A DNA stretch of 6,797 bases from Spirochaetales bacterium (lineage in GTDB: Bacteria; Spirochaetota; Spirochaetia; SPDA01). This document shows positions 6,445 to 6,797 of the stretch, one piece after another; positions within the stretch are counted from its first letter, which is position 1, and each line of letters begins with the position of its first letter. The stretch is from positions 1 through 6,797 of the forward strand of contig SPDA01000094.1 of NCBI GenBank assembly GCA_004525155.1, in the 5' to 3' direction. The notes under the pieces are model-generated. The model did not search any database and was not told the DNA's origin. It was given only the letters and a program-made list of their open reading frames with translations. The position numbers were made by a program, and so were the translations under genes.

Positions 6445-6797
6445 ATGAAACGTACATCCCTTTTTCGGCTTGTATCCTTGATCGTAGTGCTCACACTTGC
6501 CGCGGTTTCCTGCCAGCGGATTTTTACATACAGCCCCCTGTCCTTTCTTCAGCGGGATCCTTCCAGTCTTTCCGCTCAGCAGCAGGTCAATTACGCGGAG
6601 GATATACTGGCCTCCGGAACCGCCGAAGACATGGCCGCGGCCTATGCCCTTATACAGGCGCTTCTCGCTGCGGACCCGGGCAACGCGGATCTTCAGCTTC
6701 TGGCGGCGCAGCTGGCTATCGGGGGCTCCGGCCTCGGAAGCCTCATGACAAGCCTGGATCCGGCCTCGGGGGTCGATGCCCTGAACGCTTCTCTCGC
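6445..6797 (+). CDS. Putative lipoprotein, possibly TPR-like, 3' end missing
   Basis: The start at ATG 6445 is set by a perfect AGGAGG (6433-6438) 6 nt upstream. The frame stays open for 117 codons plus two bases to the window edge. The N-terminus has basic residues (MKRTSLFR), a hydrophobic stretch and AAVSC with Cys23 as the likely lipidation site, so the product should be anchored in a membrane on the outer side. The mature part reads QRIFTYSPLSFLQRDPSS and then becomes Ala/Leu-rich and helical. AYALIQALLAADPGNADLQL (67-86) resembles the second helix and turn of a TPR unit (the DPGN turn and the alternating small residues), but one partial repeat is not proof. I do not recognise the family. 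It follows the yyaL-like gene in the same direction after about 100 bases, so co-transcription is possible but a separate promoter is equally likely. Confidence 0.75.
   Translation, partial: MKRTSLFRLVSLIVVLTLAAVSCQRIFTYSPLSFLQRDPSSLSAQQQVNYAEDILASGTAEDMAAAYALIQALLAADPGNADLQLLAAQLAIGGSGLGSLMTSLDPASGVDALNASL

Noticed and set aside
5334..6494. Long open frame (386 codons) on the minus strand opposite the yyaL-like gene
   Set aside because: It is fully antisense to a gene with strong family motifs over its whole length; its own product is low in recognisable motifs and rich in Arg/Pro/Gly, as expected for a shadow frame in GC-rich DNA.

Overview
The window is a moderately GC-rich, gene-dense bacterial segment with six protein genes and no RNA genes, mobile elements or CRISPR arrays that I can see. 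Two genes encode lipoproteins with relaxed lipoboxes, and a third encodes an exported, membrane-anchored TPR protein, so the host is probably a diderm. The loose lipobox at position -3 and the general style of the lipoproteins would fit a spirochaete (Treponema-like). That placement is inference; nothing in the window fixes the taxon.

Layout, left to right. (1) A leftward pair at 1-1901: a periplasmic TPR protein, followed by a GT28/MurG-like glycosyltransferase cut by the left edge. The two overlap in a TGATG junction, so they are almost certainly co-transcribed and translationally coupled. (2) A rightward gene at 2005-2598 for an uncharacterised protein with two membrane helices. It meets the next gene tail to tail with a single base between the stop codons. 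(3) A leftward gene at 2600-4138 for a lipoprotein alpha/beta hydrolase with a complete Ser-Asp-His triad and a pentapeptide-repeat linker, preceded by a good sigma70-type promoter. (4) A rightward gene at 4263-6341 for a YyaL/SPATA20-family protein: an N-terminal thioredoxin-like DUF255 domain with CHWC and a C-terminal (alpha/alpha)6-type domain. It has no visible Shine-Dalgarno sequence. (5) A rightward lipoprotein gene starting at 6445, cut by the right edge.

Only the TPR/glycosyltransferase pair is convincingly an operon. The other genes are divergent, convergent or separated by their own leaders, so no shared pathway can be read from the layout. The TPR protein and the glycosyltransferase may act together at the envelope, with the TPR domain on the periplasmic side and the transferase at the cytoplasmic face. 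I see no evidence of a new defence, mobile or RNA-based system. The most unusual items are the clean 96-residue duplication and low-complexity cytoplasmic tail of the TPR protein, the uncharacterised two-helix protein, and the start-site and regulatory architecture.
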